Shown here: positions 46,882 to 56,110 of the stretch, piece after piece | Layout of the letters: every line of letters starts with the position of its first letter | Numbering within the stretch: the stretch's first letter is position 1 | Origin: DATBVX01 sp963724625 | GTDB lineage: Bacteria > Pseudomonadota > Gammaproteobacteria > Steroidobacterales > Steroidobacteraceae | Length of the DNA: 64,000 nt | Assembly: GCA_963724625.1 (NCBI GenBank) | Contig: CAVRVO010000002.1 | Coordinates: forward strand, 1-64,000 | Direction of reading: 5' to 3' | Program-made: the position numbers and the translations under genes | The notes under the pieces: generated by a model | Databases searched by the model: none | Told to the model about the DNA's origin: nothing | The model's input: the letters and a program-made list of their open reading frames with translations, nothing else

Positions 46882-49800
46882 ATGCCTAGCTCTACGAGGT
46901 CCCGAAGACCGGTCGATATCTCTTGGGGTCGGGACCACCCAAAGCGCAGAGCGATGCTGTTGGCACATGCTCGCGGTCGCGTTTTTTGTTCATCGCGGGG
47001 GCAGGCGTCTGCGCCCGTCCGGTCTTCCTAACTTTCGCGGCTTGGCTCTTGACGTATATCGACGTTCGATTCGGCAGTGTACAAGGTTCTCTCAGCTGTC
47101 CCTGACCATGCGTGTAATCGATGGGAACCCGCGACCGATGGCCTGTCCGAGAAGCGACGGGCTGAAGTCGGACGATTTGTTCAGGGGGAGTACGACGTTG
47201 TACTCGGGATGCTGGAGCGGCGGATGGAGTCTTCAACATCAAACACGAGCTCCGTTCGTGATCTCGTTGCCGAGATTCTGGGGAGTGAAGGACAAGTCCG
47301 GCAAACTAAAGAAGGCGGTGCCCTCACGGATCCATCGGGCACTCGTGAAGCTGGCGGATCGTGGGGGTGCCCACACCGTTCATCACGACGATTCTTGACC
47401 TACTCCTCGAAGCAGCGGGCGGAACTCAACCCAACAGGATCCAGAGCTACGCTCTCGGCGGAATACCACGACCTGGTTTGAAGACGGCATTTTCAGGAGT
47501 CATGCACGTACACGGCGCGCTCAGCACAAATAGTGATGTCGCGTCTGAAATAGTAGTTACGGACCATGACTTTGGGGAGTACTACCTTCGCCGGCGCATA
47601 GTGCCGGATTTCATCTATGACGCAGCACGGCTTTTTCACCTTGTGCTTGTTGGCTATAGCGCAAGCGATGCGCCGATGCGCTATCTCTTCAACGCTGTGG
47701 CAGCCGACGGCTCAAGATTCGACGACTTGAAGGAACGCTTTGCATTCGTCGCATCAGCAACTGTGCCGGACCAAGTGCTAATCCAAGATTGGATCGGTGG
47801 TGATTATAACACCTATCCCGTATGACGAAGCGAACGAGCATTCCTCTCTGACAGAGACCATTGTCCGATGGGCTGAGTTGTCGGCCGTAAATGGAAGTCC
47901 CAGGACTGTTGAAGCGCTGTTACGCCGAATCACACGGAAGCCACGCGCTACAGCATCCGAGTCGGATCGTGATCTCGCAGATCATTTGTATCGAAGGTAC
48001 GGACAGGCCGAGCGCGTCCGGTTGGTGGGCCTGCTTTCGAAGGGAGGGGCAGATCAGAGTTGGCTGGAGTCCTTTTTGAAGGCTGAAAACGACCTGCATA
48101 GAGTCAACTGACATGATTGAGGTTTGGAGCTTTGTCGGGGGCCGAGCAGGCGGAGTGCCGGGCCGCGGTGGCCTTCCTTGAGGGCCGATTGGCCGAGCGG
48201 TCGTCAATTGAGTGGGCACTTGGGTTCAATGAACGAGATACATCAACGCGCGTTGCTCGTTCGAACGGTACTCAACAGTGCGCAGGCTGACCTATTAACC
48301 GAGCCATGGCGGACAGCATGGAGGCTCATTGAGGAGAGTTGGGGAGGATCGCAGCCTAACTACAGCGACTACGTTAACGAGTATGAGATCCGAAAGCGTT
48401 TGGCGAAGGGAGAGCTGATCCGGCGCTCTTATAGCGGAAATCGCGGCTCTCGTCAGGCCTCACGTTAAGGTCGAGCCTTTCTCAAAGTGGGACCGGACAA
48501 TGCGGAAGATTCCTCGGACAGCGAAGCGTGCCGAGGATCTGATGTCGATACGGATTACAAGTGGACGTCTCTCAGAACAACAGGGCATCGATATTTCCGA
48601 CGTGAGGGAAGAGGTATTTCTTACCGAGCTAGGACATGAACTGGAAGCGGCAGTTATCAAAGGCATTGACATAGCCGCCCGCCTCGGGTGGAACGTTCAC
48701 GACGCTTTTTGGCGGTTAGGCAATTAAATCGCGTCTACTTCGTCCCCCCAGGCGATCTGAAACCTGGTGATGCAGAGCCTGATAGATTTAACGCAGGGAT
48801 TGCTCCTAGCGTGAAATTGCTACATGGCGCTGTGTCGCGTCTCGTAGGTGTTTCCAGGGACTCAGCCATAGCTTTCGTCAAACGGTCGGAAACAAACACC
48901 GACGGCGGTATTCGTAAGGCTATGGGCGGCCATGGCCCGAGATCCAAGCATTTCATCACCAGAGGAAGTGGCGGCGTTTCTTACATCAATTAGCGAGCGG
49001 ATGTTCTGGAGCGTGGAATCTTTCCCGGAAGTCGCAGAGTTGCGGGCGAGGCACTTCGCTGGGCTCACCAGCGGCGCACAGACCAGAATCGCCGCACGTG
49101 TCTTCAAGGGTCCGCTGCGAAGCTTCTGGCCAAGGCGTACCGACGCCAGAGAGGTTCGCAGAGTATCGAAACTACTCTGCTAATCGCGAGATGCGGCGGA
49201 TTCAGGTGGGTGGCGGTAGCCTCCCCGCGGAGGAAACTCAATGGCTGGCATCTCACGTCGTTGAATATCCAGAGCTGGCGCAAATGACTTGCATAGACGA
49301 GGGATTTCCAGGTGCGCCAAGCGCTCAATGGGTGCCACCGAATCCCGATGACAAATATGAACTTTTGATCGGCACGGAGCGCGTCAGTGCCCTTGAGCAA
49401 GCCTTAGGGTCAAGGATCAGCCGTAATTGGCACGACGCTCCAGCGGAGCGAGCACTCGACTGGATACGAAAGGAGGGAAACCCTCAAAGGATTCTTTCTG
49501 ACTTTGGCATGACTGACCAACCAGATGCATATCCGAAAGTATGGGAAGCATTTGGATGGGCATACCCGCGACCGGCAGAAACGCCGACTGCCGATAACTC
49601 GACAACTTCGAGTCGGATTGCTGATCTCCTCAATGGACTCTCGGTGGAGACCTTACGAGCCGCAATCGATGGAATTGCCCATCTTCTTGACACCTGGGCC
49701 AATGTTTTCGTCGCGCTCCCTGAGATTAGTTCCCTGTGGGCGCACCTGTGGCCGATAGCAGTCGATGCTACGAACGCACTGCAGCCGCCGGATGCGCCTC

Positions 49801-50837
49801 CTGATCTGAACATCCAAGTCAAACAGGGAGACGGCCACGAACCGGAAGACTTAGACACCCTGAACTCCGCTGCAGGCAAATTGATGACCGTGTTTATGGC
49901 GGCTTGCCCAAACCTGAAAGACGTTCCTCATCCATTCGAAGGAGGTGAACTTCGGAAGATGCGCGATGCAGCCGTGGCGGCGCCCGGAAGATCAGGCTTA
50001 ATCGCCCGCCATGTGATGATCCGATCTCTTGGATATTTTCTAAACGCCGATGAAGCGTGGACGAGAGCTCATCTGATGTCTCCCCTTACGGAGCCGGGGA
50101 GCGAGAACCCTGCTCTCTGGAGGGCCGTCGCATTGGCGAGGCAATCGAAGGAAACGTTGGCGATTATCGGCGAGGCGATGGCTGACCGCGCTGCCGATGC
50201 GAGTCTTGGTCGGGATACACGCCAAGCTCTCGTCTTCAGCTTGGTTGTGGAGAGTATGCACGCACTGAACGAAGACCGTAATCCTGCAGTTTCTTTCGAT
50301 CGCGTACAACAAATGCTTCGTGCGGTCGATGACGAAGTCCGCGCGCACGCGGCAGGGGTCGTAGGACGCTACATAGCGGAGATGTCGCAGCCGCAGAACT
50401 CCGGGGCGAAACGTCGATCGCCGGAGGAACTGTTCCAGAGGGTAGGGTGCCCGTTCCTGATCCGCGTTTGGCCACGGGAACAAACTCTCGTTACGCCTGG
50501 TGTCGCGAGGGCTTTCTCTGGTTTGCCGGTTAGGTGCGGTGAATCATTCGCAGAAGCGGTGGAGTCGATCGAGCGTTTCCTGGTGCCGTTCAACTGTTGG
50601 TCGCTTAGCGAGTACGGTCTGCGTGGCGACGAAGAAGGTGAAGCGCGCCTTTCGAGCATCGACACTCCTCGGAAGGCAAAGGCGCTGATGCGACTCCTCG
50701 ATGCAACCATAGGAACGGCAGAGGACGCCGTCATCCCAATCGATTTGGGTCAAGCGTTGGATCAGATTAGAGAGGTTGCTCCCGACGTTCTCGAGAGTCG
50801 TAACTATCGTAGGTTAGCGACCCTAACCCGTCGATAG
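46882..50837 (+). pseudogene. SIR2-domain protein with C-terminal DUF4020, frameshifted in its first half
   Basis: About 1300 residues when joined. It starts at ATG 46882 (MPSSTRSRRPVDISWGRDHP). The SIR2 NAD-binding motifs appear in successive frames: LLAHARGRVF, FIAGAGV, PSGLPNFRGLALDVYRR, FITTILDLLLEAAGG (the usual TTNFD position), HVHGAL and LVLVGYSASDAPMRYLF. A long helical region follows (AEQAECRAAVAFLEGRLAER). From about 49.2 kb the frame is intact to the stop and ends in a DUF4020-type domain (IRVWPREQTLVTPGVARAFS, FLVPFNCWSLSEYGL). SIR2 effectors in defence destroy NAD+ on infection. At least seven single-base shifts lie between 46.9 and 49.2 kb. Confidence 0.78.
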
Positions 50838-51161
50838 TGATCGTTGCCCTCGCTAGTGACGGACCATCCGGCTGCGGATCCCACGACTGAAATCAGTCGA
50901 TCGAACAATCGTTGTAGCACTGGCTCGCTCTGGCGTAAGCGGAGGCAAAAAACGAAGGACCTCTCGAGTGGGTCGTCGCTGCCGTTGCGTGACGTTGTTT
51001 GCTACTGCTCTGCTACCTAAACAGATGAGTGAGCGGCGCTTGCCATGACCTGCTACGTCCTCGTCTGCTGCTAGCGCTTTGATTCGCTGACGCTCGGTGC
51101 TGCTTGCTCGTCCGGGTCGGCCCCTTTTAATCCGTTGGTTGTAGCGGGCTCGCGAACGCGT
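50838..51161. other. no supported gene downstream of the defence operon
   Basis: About 320 bp with many stops on both strands. I looked for a tRNA or attachment site at this edge of the AT-rich block and saw none. Probably the 3' boundary region of the island. Confidence 0.5.
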
Positions 51162-51869
51162 TCAGGTGCTGCCTAAGGAATCGAGCAGCAGCCGCGCGAA
51201 CTGCGGACCCGTTCCCGCTTCCTCGTGTTTGAAGTAGACGAACACCTCTTTGCAGCCTGAGGTCTTCTCGCGAATCGTCTTCGCCCAGCCGGTCAGATCG
51301 GCGGGCTTGTAGCCTTCATCGCGCAGCCTGAAGTACGCGTAGTCCGCGGTCATCTCCACAGGCGTTGAACGTGTTTCGCTGTCCGCAATGCAGAGCGCCA
51401 GGTTGCGCGATCTCAAGCGCTGGTACAGATCATCATCCAGCCACGAGCCGTGCCGAAACTCGAAAGCTGCCACTGTCCCGGCCGGAATCGTGTCGAGGAA
51501 CGCCTCGAACCGCGGAATGTCCTTCTTGAAGTTCGGCGGCAGCTGAAAGAACAGCACGCCGAGCTTCGGCCCGAGCACCTTGGCGGTCTCGAGGAAATAT
51601 TTCACGCGATCTTCGCAGTCCTTGAGGCGCGCCTCGTGCGTGATCTTCTTCGGCGCCTTGAGCGTGAACTTGAAGTGCTCGGGCGTCTGCGCGCTCCAGC
51701 CTTCGAGGATCTTCTTGTTCGGCGCGCGGTAGAACGTGTAGTTGATCTCGACCGTCGAGAGGCGCTCGGCGTAGTAGGGCAGCATCTTCGCGGCGGAGAG
51801 ATCCTCGGGGTAGAAGCTCCCTTTCCATTCCGGGTAGTTGTACCCGGAGGTTCCGACCCAGATGGCCAT
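51162..51869 (-). CDS. DUF72 family protein (YecE-like)
   Basis: A 235-residue TIM-barrel protein with the DUF72 pattern: WVGTSGYNYPEWKGSFYP, YAERLSTVEINYTFYRAPN, FKFTLKAPKKITH, LGVLFFQLPPNF, AFEFRHGSW and VFVYFKHEEAGTGPQFA. The function of the family is unknown; a link to nucleic-acid or Fe-S repair has been suggested only by context. Length and ends are normal. It marks a return to core-like high GC sequence right of the defence island. Confidence 0.88.
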   Translation of the reverse strand: MAIWVGTSGYNYPEWKGSFYPEDLSAAKMLPYYAERLSTVEINYTFYRAPNKKILEGWSAQTPEHFKFTLKAPKKITHEARLKDCEDRVKYFLETAKVLGPKLGVLFFQLPPNFKKDIPRFEAFLDTIPAGTVAAFEFRHGSWLDDDLYQRLRSRNLALCIADSETRSTPVEMTADYAYFRLRDEGYKPADLTGWAKTIREKTSGCKEVFVYFKHEEAGTGPQFARLLLDSLGST

Positions 51870-51938
51870 GTCACACAGTCGGGTAGTTCATTTGTGGGCG
51901 GGAAGTCTAGCACCGGGCCGAGTGGCGACCCCAATCGC

Positions 51939-52002
51939 CAGGGACTGAGATAAAGAAGCAGGGACTGACAGAAGTAGAAGAGAGACTGAGAAAAACAGAA
52001 GG
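51939..52002. repeat. three imperfect 20-22-bp tandem repeats
   Basis: Units at 51939-51958, 51959-51980 and 51981-52002 share AGRGACTGA followed by an A/G-rich tail ending in AGAAG. They lie between the DUF72 start and the end of the DUF2799 gene. Confidence 0.6.
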
Positions 52003-52072
52003 CCCGGCCGCCGGGATCGTCAGTGTGGTGCGCTGTCGGTCCCGGCCTTTGAGCGCGACCGGTTTGTACGGG

Positions 52073-52714
52073 TTAGCGGTTGTAGGCCAGGGATTCGCGG
52101 AATTTATCGAGCTCTTCCTGTCGCGCACCGAGCTCGCGCTGGAGTGCTCCGATTTCGCTTTCGAGCTTGCCCTGACGTCTGCCGAGCTCGTAGATGTCGT
52201 TGGCGAGAAGCACGCGCTCATTGTCCGGAGTGTCCTTGTCGAGAAGCGCCGCCTCTTTCACGGACTGAGCTTCCCTCACCTCACTCAAGGCATGACGCTT
52301 GCCCGCGATCTGGCTCGAGACCACATTGACCGCCGCATTCAGCTCGTAGAGTTGGCGGCCGGATTGATAGCCGCTCAGGAACTCGCCTTCGAGTTCCGCC
52401 GGGCACATCCCGCCATAGGCGCCGCCTGAGGAACCGAGGTTGAATCCAGTCGCCGCGCGGCAGTAGGTTTCCACGCCCTGCGCATAGCCCGCGCGATAGG
52501 CCTCGAGATCCGGAGTGACGCCGTGCTTGGCGCACGCCTTGCGATAGTCGCCGATCCTCGCGACCGAGGCTCCCCTGGCACCGTCTTCGAATCCAACCGA
52601 ACGCCAGTCGCTCACCTCGCACTCCGATCGACCCATCGCGCTGCATCCCGCCAGCACGATGACGGTGAGGGGTAGCAGCGCGCGCCAGGACAGACTCAGC
52701 GGATTGATGTTCAT
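52073..52714 (-). CDS. DUF2799 lipoprotein
   Basis: A 213-residue protein with a lipoprotein signal (LLPLTVIVLAGCSAMG, lipobox LAGC). The DUF2799 pattern is clear: DWRSVGFEDGARGASVARIG, HGVTPDLEAYRAGYAQGVETYC and FLSGYQSGRQLYELNAAV. A C-terminal coiled coil follows (LGRRQGKLESEIGALQRELG). Function unknown, probably attached to the outer membrane. A fragment of its coding sequence recurs in the repeat at 57479-57531. Confidence 0.85.
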   Translation of the reverse strand: MNINPLSLSWRALLPLTVIVLAGCSAMGRSECEVSDWRSVGFEDGARGASVARIGDYRKACAKHGVTPDLEAYRAGYAQGVETYCRAATGFNLGSSGGAYGGMCPAELEGEFLSGYQSGRQLYELNAAVNVVSSQIAGKRHALSEVREAQSVKEAALLDKDTPDNERVLLANDIYELGRRQGKLESEIGALQRELGARQEELDKFRESLAYNR

Positions 52715-52986
52715 CGCAACGCCTCGCAAACGGTCCGGGTCCGGACCGCGCGGGCGACCTTAGCCCCGGCTCAGCCGTACAGCCGTGACTGACCTCACGA
52801 AAAGGCGTCTCGCTGAGCTACGATCGCCCAAGCTGCAGATGGCTGCTCAGGGACTCGCAATGATCCGAAGCGCAAAATAGAAGACGCGCGTCAGAAATGC
52901 GGGATGCTCCTTCTGGATCAACGAACTACGTTCTCTAGTAGACAGACCTTGGAAGCGTTGCCATTCAGCAGTCGGCCGCAGTTTCC

Positions 52987-53529
52987 GTGGAATCCATCTC
53001 CAATCGAATCCTGGTCATTCGAGGCCAGCGCGTAATGCTCGATGTCGACATAGCCGTGCTTTACGGGGTGCCGACGGGGCGACTCAACGAACAGGTCAAG
53101 CGCAATAGAGGCCGGTTCCCCGCCGACTTCATGTTTGCGCTCAACCGTGAGGAATGGTCAGTGCTGATGTTGTCGCAAATTGCGACAACATCGCAGCGCC
53201 GTCGCAGGCTGGATCGATTGCCTCGCGCGTTCACGGAACACGGATGCCTCATGCTGGCCAATGTTGTGCGGTCCAAGCGCGCAATTGAGATCAGTCTGCT
53301 CGTGGTGCGAGCTTTTGTACGACTTCGCACGGTGCTCGCAGGCAACAGGGATCTGGCGGCACGGGTGGACCAGTTGAGCAGTGAACTCGGAGTGCACGGC
53401 AGAAGACTGTCGGCTCACGAGCGAACGATTCTCAAACTTCTGGAGGACATTCGCCGCCTGACTCGCTTCCCAGAGCACAAGCAACGACCGATTGGTTTCA
53501 CGGCAAACCTGAACGGCGATACCTCGTGA
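52987..53529 (+). CDS. ORF6N domain protein, copy 2
   Basis: A 180-residue protein from GTG 52987: SNRILVIRGQRVMLDVDIAV, YGVPTGRLNEQVKRNRGRFP, RAFTEHGCLMLANVVRSKRA, then a helical tail ending KQRPIGFTANLN. Same order and length as copy 1 at 16079 but clearly diverged. It contains the inverted repeat at 53166-53192, in the codons for L-S-Q-I-A-T-T. Presumed DNA-binding regulator of mobile-element origin. Confidence 0.83.
   Translation: MESISNRILVIRGQRVMLDVDIAVLYGVPTGRLNEQVKRNRGRFPADFMFALNREEWSVLMLSQIATTSQRRRRLDRLPRAFTEHGCLMLANVVRSKRAIEISLLVVRAFVRLRTVLAGNRDLAARVDQLSSELGVHGRRLSAHERTILKLLEDIRRLTRFPEHKQRPIGFTANLNGDTS
53166..53192. repeat. perfect inverted repeat inside ORF6N copy 2
   Basis: Arms of 12 bp (53166-53177 and 53181-53192) with a 3-nt loop, at the same codons as in copies 1 and 3 although the outer arm bases differ. 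Confidence 0.9.
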
Positions 53530-53701
53530 CAGACTCCCCGGTGCGCGATGGGAAGATCATCGCGGCCTATACAACCGCTGCCATCACGGCCGCGCCGGCT
53601 CATGGTCAGTATCAGCATGCCTTTCGACGGCCGTGCTCGACTATAGTGACGTCGTTGGCCGTGTAAGCCTTGTCTTCTTGCAGCTATGTCAGAACTGACA
53701 T

Positions 53702-53770
53702 ATGGTACCCAGACCTGGGCGGGATAAGCCTCTCGTGTGGCTTCACAGTGAGATCAATGGAGATCATTGG
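53702..53770 (+). pseudogene. N-terminal stub of a Gp49/HigB-type toxin
   Basis: The frame from ATG 53702 reads VPRPGRDKPLVWLHSEINGD. DKPLVWLHGEI is the usual start of Gp49-like HigB toxins. Only about 23 codons are left, running in frame into the XRE antitoxin start, so the toxin body has been deleted. Confidence 0.6.
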
Positions 53771-54082
53771 ATGAAAGCAACAAGGGCAAAGCGGCTGCGG
53801 CGCGCCGGCTGGCGGATCGGATCGACGAGAGAGTTTCTCGGCCTCTCGAAGGACGAGGCTACGATCGTCGAAGTGCGCTTGGCCCTGAGTGACAGCATGC
53901 GCAAGCGGCGGGTGCGACGCGGAATCTCGCAGGCGGACCTTGCGACTCGCCTTGGCTCAAGTCAGTCGCGTGTGGCAAAGATGGAAGCCGCCGACCCTAC
54001 GGTTTCGATAGACCTGCTGGTGCGATCACTGGCCGCACTAGGAGCAAGGCCAAAGGATATCGCGAGGGCGATCAGCAGCTAA
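53771..54082 (+). CDS. XRE-family HTH antitoxin
   Basis: A 103-residue protein from ATG 53771 (MKATRAKRLRRAGWRIGSTR). It has FLGLSKDEATIVEVRLALSD and the HTH core RVRRGISQADLATRLGSSQSRVAKMEA, then LLVRSLAALGARPKDIARAI. This is the usual antitoxin partner of Gp49-like toxins, but only a stub of the toxin is left directly upstream and in frame. The ribosome could also start at 53702, giving a 126-residue fusion. Confidence 0.8.
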   Translation: MKATRAKRLRRAGWRIGSTREFLGLSKDEATIVEVRLALSDSMRKRRVRRGISQADLATRLGSSQSRVAKMEAADPTVSIDLLVRSLAALGARPKDIARAISS

Positions 54083-54267
54083 CGGCTAACCGATAGCACG
54101 CGACCCGCCAGATTTCGGCGCGTGCCATGATCGCCACAGGCGCGCCCCTGAACTTGACCCGGTGATGCAGAGGCCAACGCGCACGGTGATATTTGTGACC
54201 GTCGTCGGGAGTGCCTCAAGCGCAGAAAGCTAACATTCGCCCCGGGTGCAAACCGGGAGAAGGCCGA

Positions 54268-55290
54268 ATGCGCTTTGGCAAGGCATGGTTGGGCGTGTTG
54301 GCGTTGGTGGCGGTTGCTTCTGGTGTCGGACCGGTTACAGCTGAACAGGCTGCGCCGGATGCCACGTCCTTCCTGACATCGCCCGCCTGGCGGGGACCGC
54401 TCTGGGTAGAAGCGAGCGAGTGGGCGAGCCTCGAACAGATGGTCGAATCGCTGGCCGCGTCGCGCGAGAGAGCCGATGACGGTCAGCTGCAACTCTACAA
54501 GCTCACCAACAGCATCCATTCCTACTTCCTCGGTAAGCCGGAAACCAGAGATCCGCTTTACCGCACGAGACTGGCGGACTATCAGCAGCAGTATCCGAAG
54601 TCCGCATTCGCACCGGTGGTCTCGGCCATGCAGTTGCATGCCGCCGCCTGGCGTGCACGCGGTCACGGGTTCTCTTCGACCGTCACTTCAGAAGGCGCAT
54701 CGCTCTTTCGCGAGCGCAACAAGGACGCGTGGAAGATCATTCGGGCAGCGAAAACGAAGTCGGATCGATTGCCGGTCTGGTACGAGCAGGCGCTCTCCAT
54801 CGGGCTGGATGCGGATGCTCCGCCCGAGGAGCTGGCGGCGATCTTCAAGGAGGGGGTGCAGCGCTTCGGTGACTACGACCCGATCTACTACTCTTTCATC
54901 CGGCAGTTTGCGCCGCGGTGGGGTGGGAGCTACGAGGAGGCGGACGCGTTCATCAGTGCGCAGGTCGCCGCGAAGACCAATCCAAAAGGTGAAGAGCTGT
55001 ACACGCGGCTTTACTGGTTGATCGATGACTACGAGGCCGGCAGTCCCGAGTTCTTCGAGGAGTCATTGGTCGACTGGTCGCGCATGAAAAAGGGCTTCGA
55101 GATGCTGGTGAAAGAGTTCCCGAAGAGCACGGTCTACCCGGCCGCTTTCGCCGCCTACGCGTGCCGCGCGGGAGATGCGGTCACGTACTTCAAGGTGCGC
55201 CAGACGGTGAGCCCACAGGCGTTTGTGGATGAGGCGCCGCAAGGCATCTCGCTCGATGTCTGCGACGCGCGCTTTACCGAGAAGACCTGA
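54268..55290 (+). CDS. secreted DUF4034-like protein
   Basis: A 340-residue protein with signal peptide MRFGKAWLGVLALVAVASGV. The region LADYQQQYPKSAFAPVVSAM...HAAAWRARGHGF followed by WYEQALSIGLDADAPPEELA and FGDYDPIYYSFIRQFAPRWG resembles DUF4034, a helical family of unknown function. The assignment is tentative. A short second leader of the same type begins 10 bp after its stop. Confidence 0.6.
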   Translation: MRFGKAWLGVLALVAVASGVGPVTAEQAAPDATSFLTSPAWRGPLWVEASEWASLEQMVESLAASRERADDGQLQLYKLTNSIHSYFLGKPETRDPLYRTRLADYQQQYPKSAFAPVVSAMQLHAAAWRARGHGFSSTVTSEGASLFRERNKDAWKIIRAAKTKSDRLPVWYEQALSIGLDADAPPEELAAIFKEGVQRFGDYDPIYYSFIRQFAPRWGGSYEEADAFISAQVAAKTNPKGEELYTRLYWLIDDYEAGSPEFFEESLVDWSRMKKGFEMLVKEFPKSTVYPAAFAAYACRAGDAVTYFKVRQTVSPQAFVDEAPQGISLDVCDARFTEKT

Positions 55291-55300
55291 AGGAGTGGGC

Positions 55301-55417
55301 ATGACATTCGGCAAACCATGGTTGTGCGGTCTAGCGCTCGCGGCCCAAGCCAGTGCGCCGAAACCGCAAACGCTTCCCTGCCGATTTCCTATTTCCGATT
55401 TAAGTTCAAGAGCTTAG
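55301..55417 (+). pseudogene. truncated second copy of the DUF4034-like leader
   Basis: ATG 55301 starts MTFGKPWLCGLALAAQASAP, parallel to MRFGKAWLGVLALVAVASGV of the gene just upstream, with a GGAGTGGG ribosome site. The similarity ends after about 20 residues and the frame stops at 55417, where ORF6N sequence begins. It looks like a tandem paralogue cut off by the ORF6N fragment. Confidence 0.5.
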
Positions 55418-55758
55418 AAACTTGAGGTCACAAACTGTGACCTCAAGTTCAGGCTCACAGCAATGGCGGCCGCCGCTATCACATCTACGCGTTTACCGAG
55501 CAAGGTGTAGCCATGCTTTCGAGCGTCCTGAGAAGCGAAGTCGCGATCGCGGTCAATATTGAAATCATGCGCGCGTTCGTACGGCTGCGACGAGCGAGTG
55601 TCGTGAGCGAGAAGCTGTTGAGCGTCGTGGCAGAGCTAGCTCAACGCGTCGACGCCCATGATTCCGCGATCAAGAGCTTGATCGAGACCATTCGGCATCT
55701 GGTGGAACCGGCGCCACTGCGGCGCAAGCGACCGATCGGATTTGTGCCGCTCGAGTAA
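55398..55758 (+). pseudogene. ORF6N domain protein, copy 3, partial
   Basis: It lacks the N-terminal DNA-binding part. NLRSQTVTSS is readable from about 55419, and after a shift near 55455 it continues GGRRYHIYAFTEQGVAMLSS (55474 onward) to a C-terminal coiled coil and KRPIGFVPLE at 55758. It holds the third copy of the inverted repeat. It lies directly against the truncated DUF4034-like leader. Confidence 0.75.
55419..55449. repeat. perfect inverted repeat inside ORF6N copy 3
   Basis: Arms of 14 bp (55419-55432 and 55436-55449) with a 3-nt loop, at the codons for L-R-S-Q-T-V-T. Confidence 0.9.
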
Positions 55759-55897
55759 TTTCCGCAGATCTTCGCACCAGGCATTCTGTAACGGTTCGAA
55801 GCCATCAGATTTGCAACTGGTATCCCGCGCCGTGTGTCCGCGACAATAGGCGCCGTACGTTTGCGTACTAACAGTCTGGCGAATACACTTTCGCCAA

Positions 55898-56110
55898 ATG
55901 AGTCATACCGTGACAGTGCGCTTACCCAAGGACCTGGCAAGCTGGCTTGAAGCAACCGCGCGCAGGCGCGGTGTGTCGCAGAGCCGTATCATTCGGGACC
56001 ATCTCGAAAGAGCTCGAGCCAGCAGCCCGAGTCAGGCGTTCATGAAGCTGGCCGGCTGCCTGCGCGGGGCGCGCAATCTCTCGCAGCGCAAGGGGTTCAG
56101 CGGGCGATGA
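55898..56110 (+). CDS. ribbon-helix-helix antitoxin (CopG/VapB type)
   Basis: A 70-residue protein, VTVRLPKDLASWLEATARRR then GVSQSRIIRDHLERARA, a standard RHH DNA-binding fold with an antitoxin tail. It overlaps the PIN-domain gene by 4 bp (ATGA), so the pair is translationally coupled and probably self-repressed. Confidence 0.85.
   Translation: MSHTVTVRLPKDLASWLEATARRRGVSQSRIIRDHLERARASSPSQAFMKLAGCLRGARNLSQRKGFSGR

Noticed and set aside
50838..51161. Possible tRNA or attachment site at the right edge of the defence block
   Set aside because: I found no cloverleaf, no T-arm consensus and no matching direct repeat on the left side.
51998..52055. Hairpin downstream of the DUF2799 gene
   Set aside because: The GGCCCGG-type arms pair only with several mismatches and there is no convincing T run, so it was not called a terminator.
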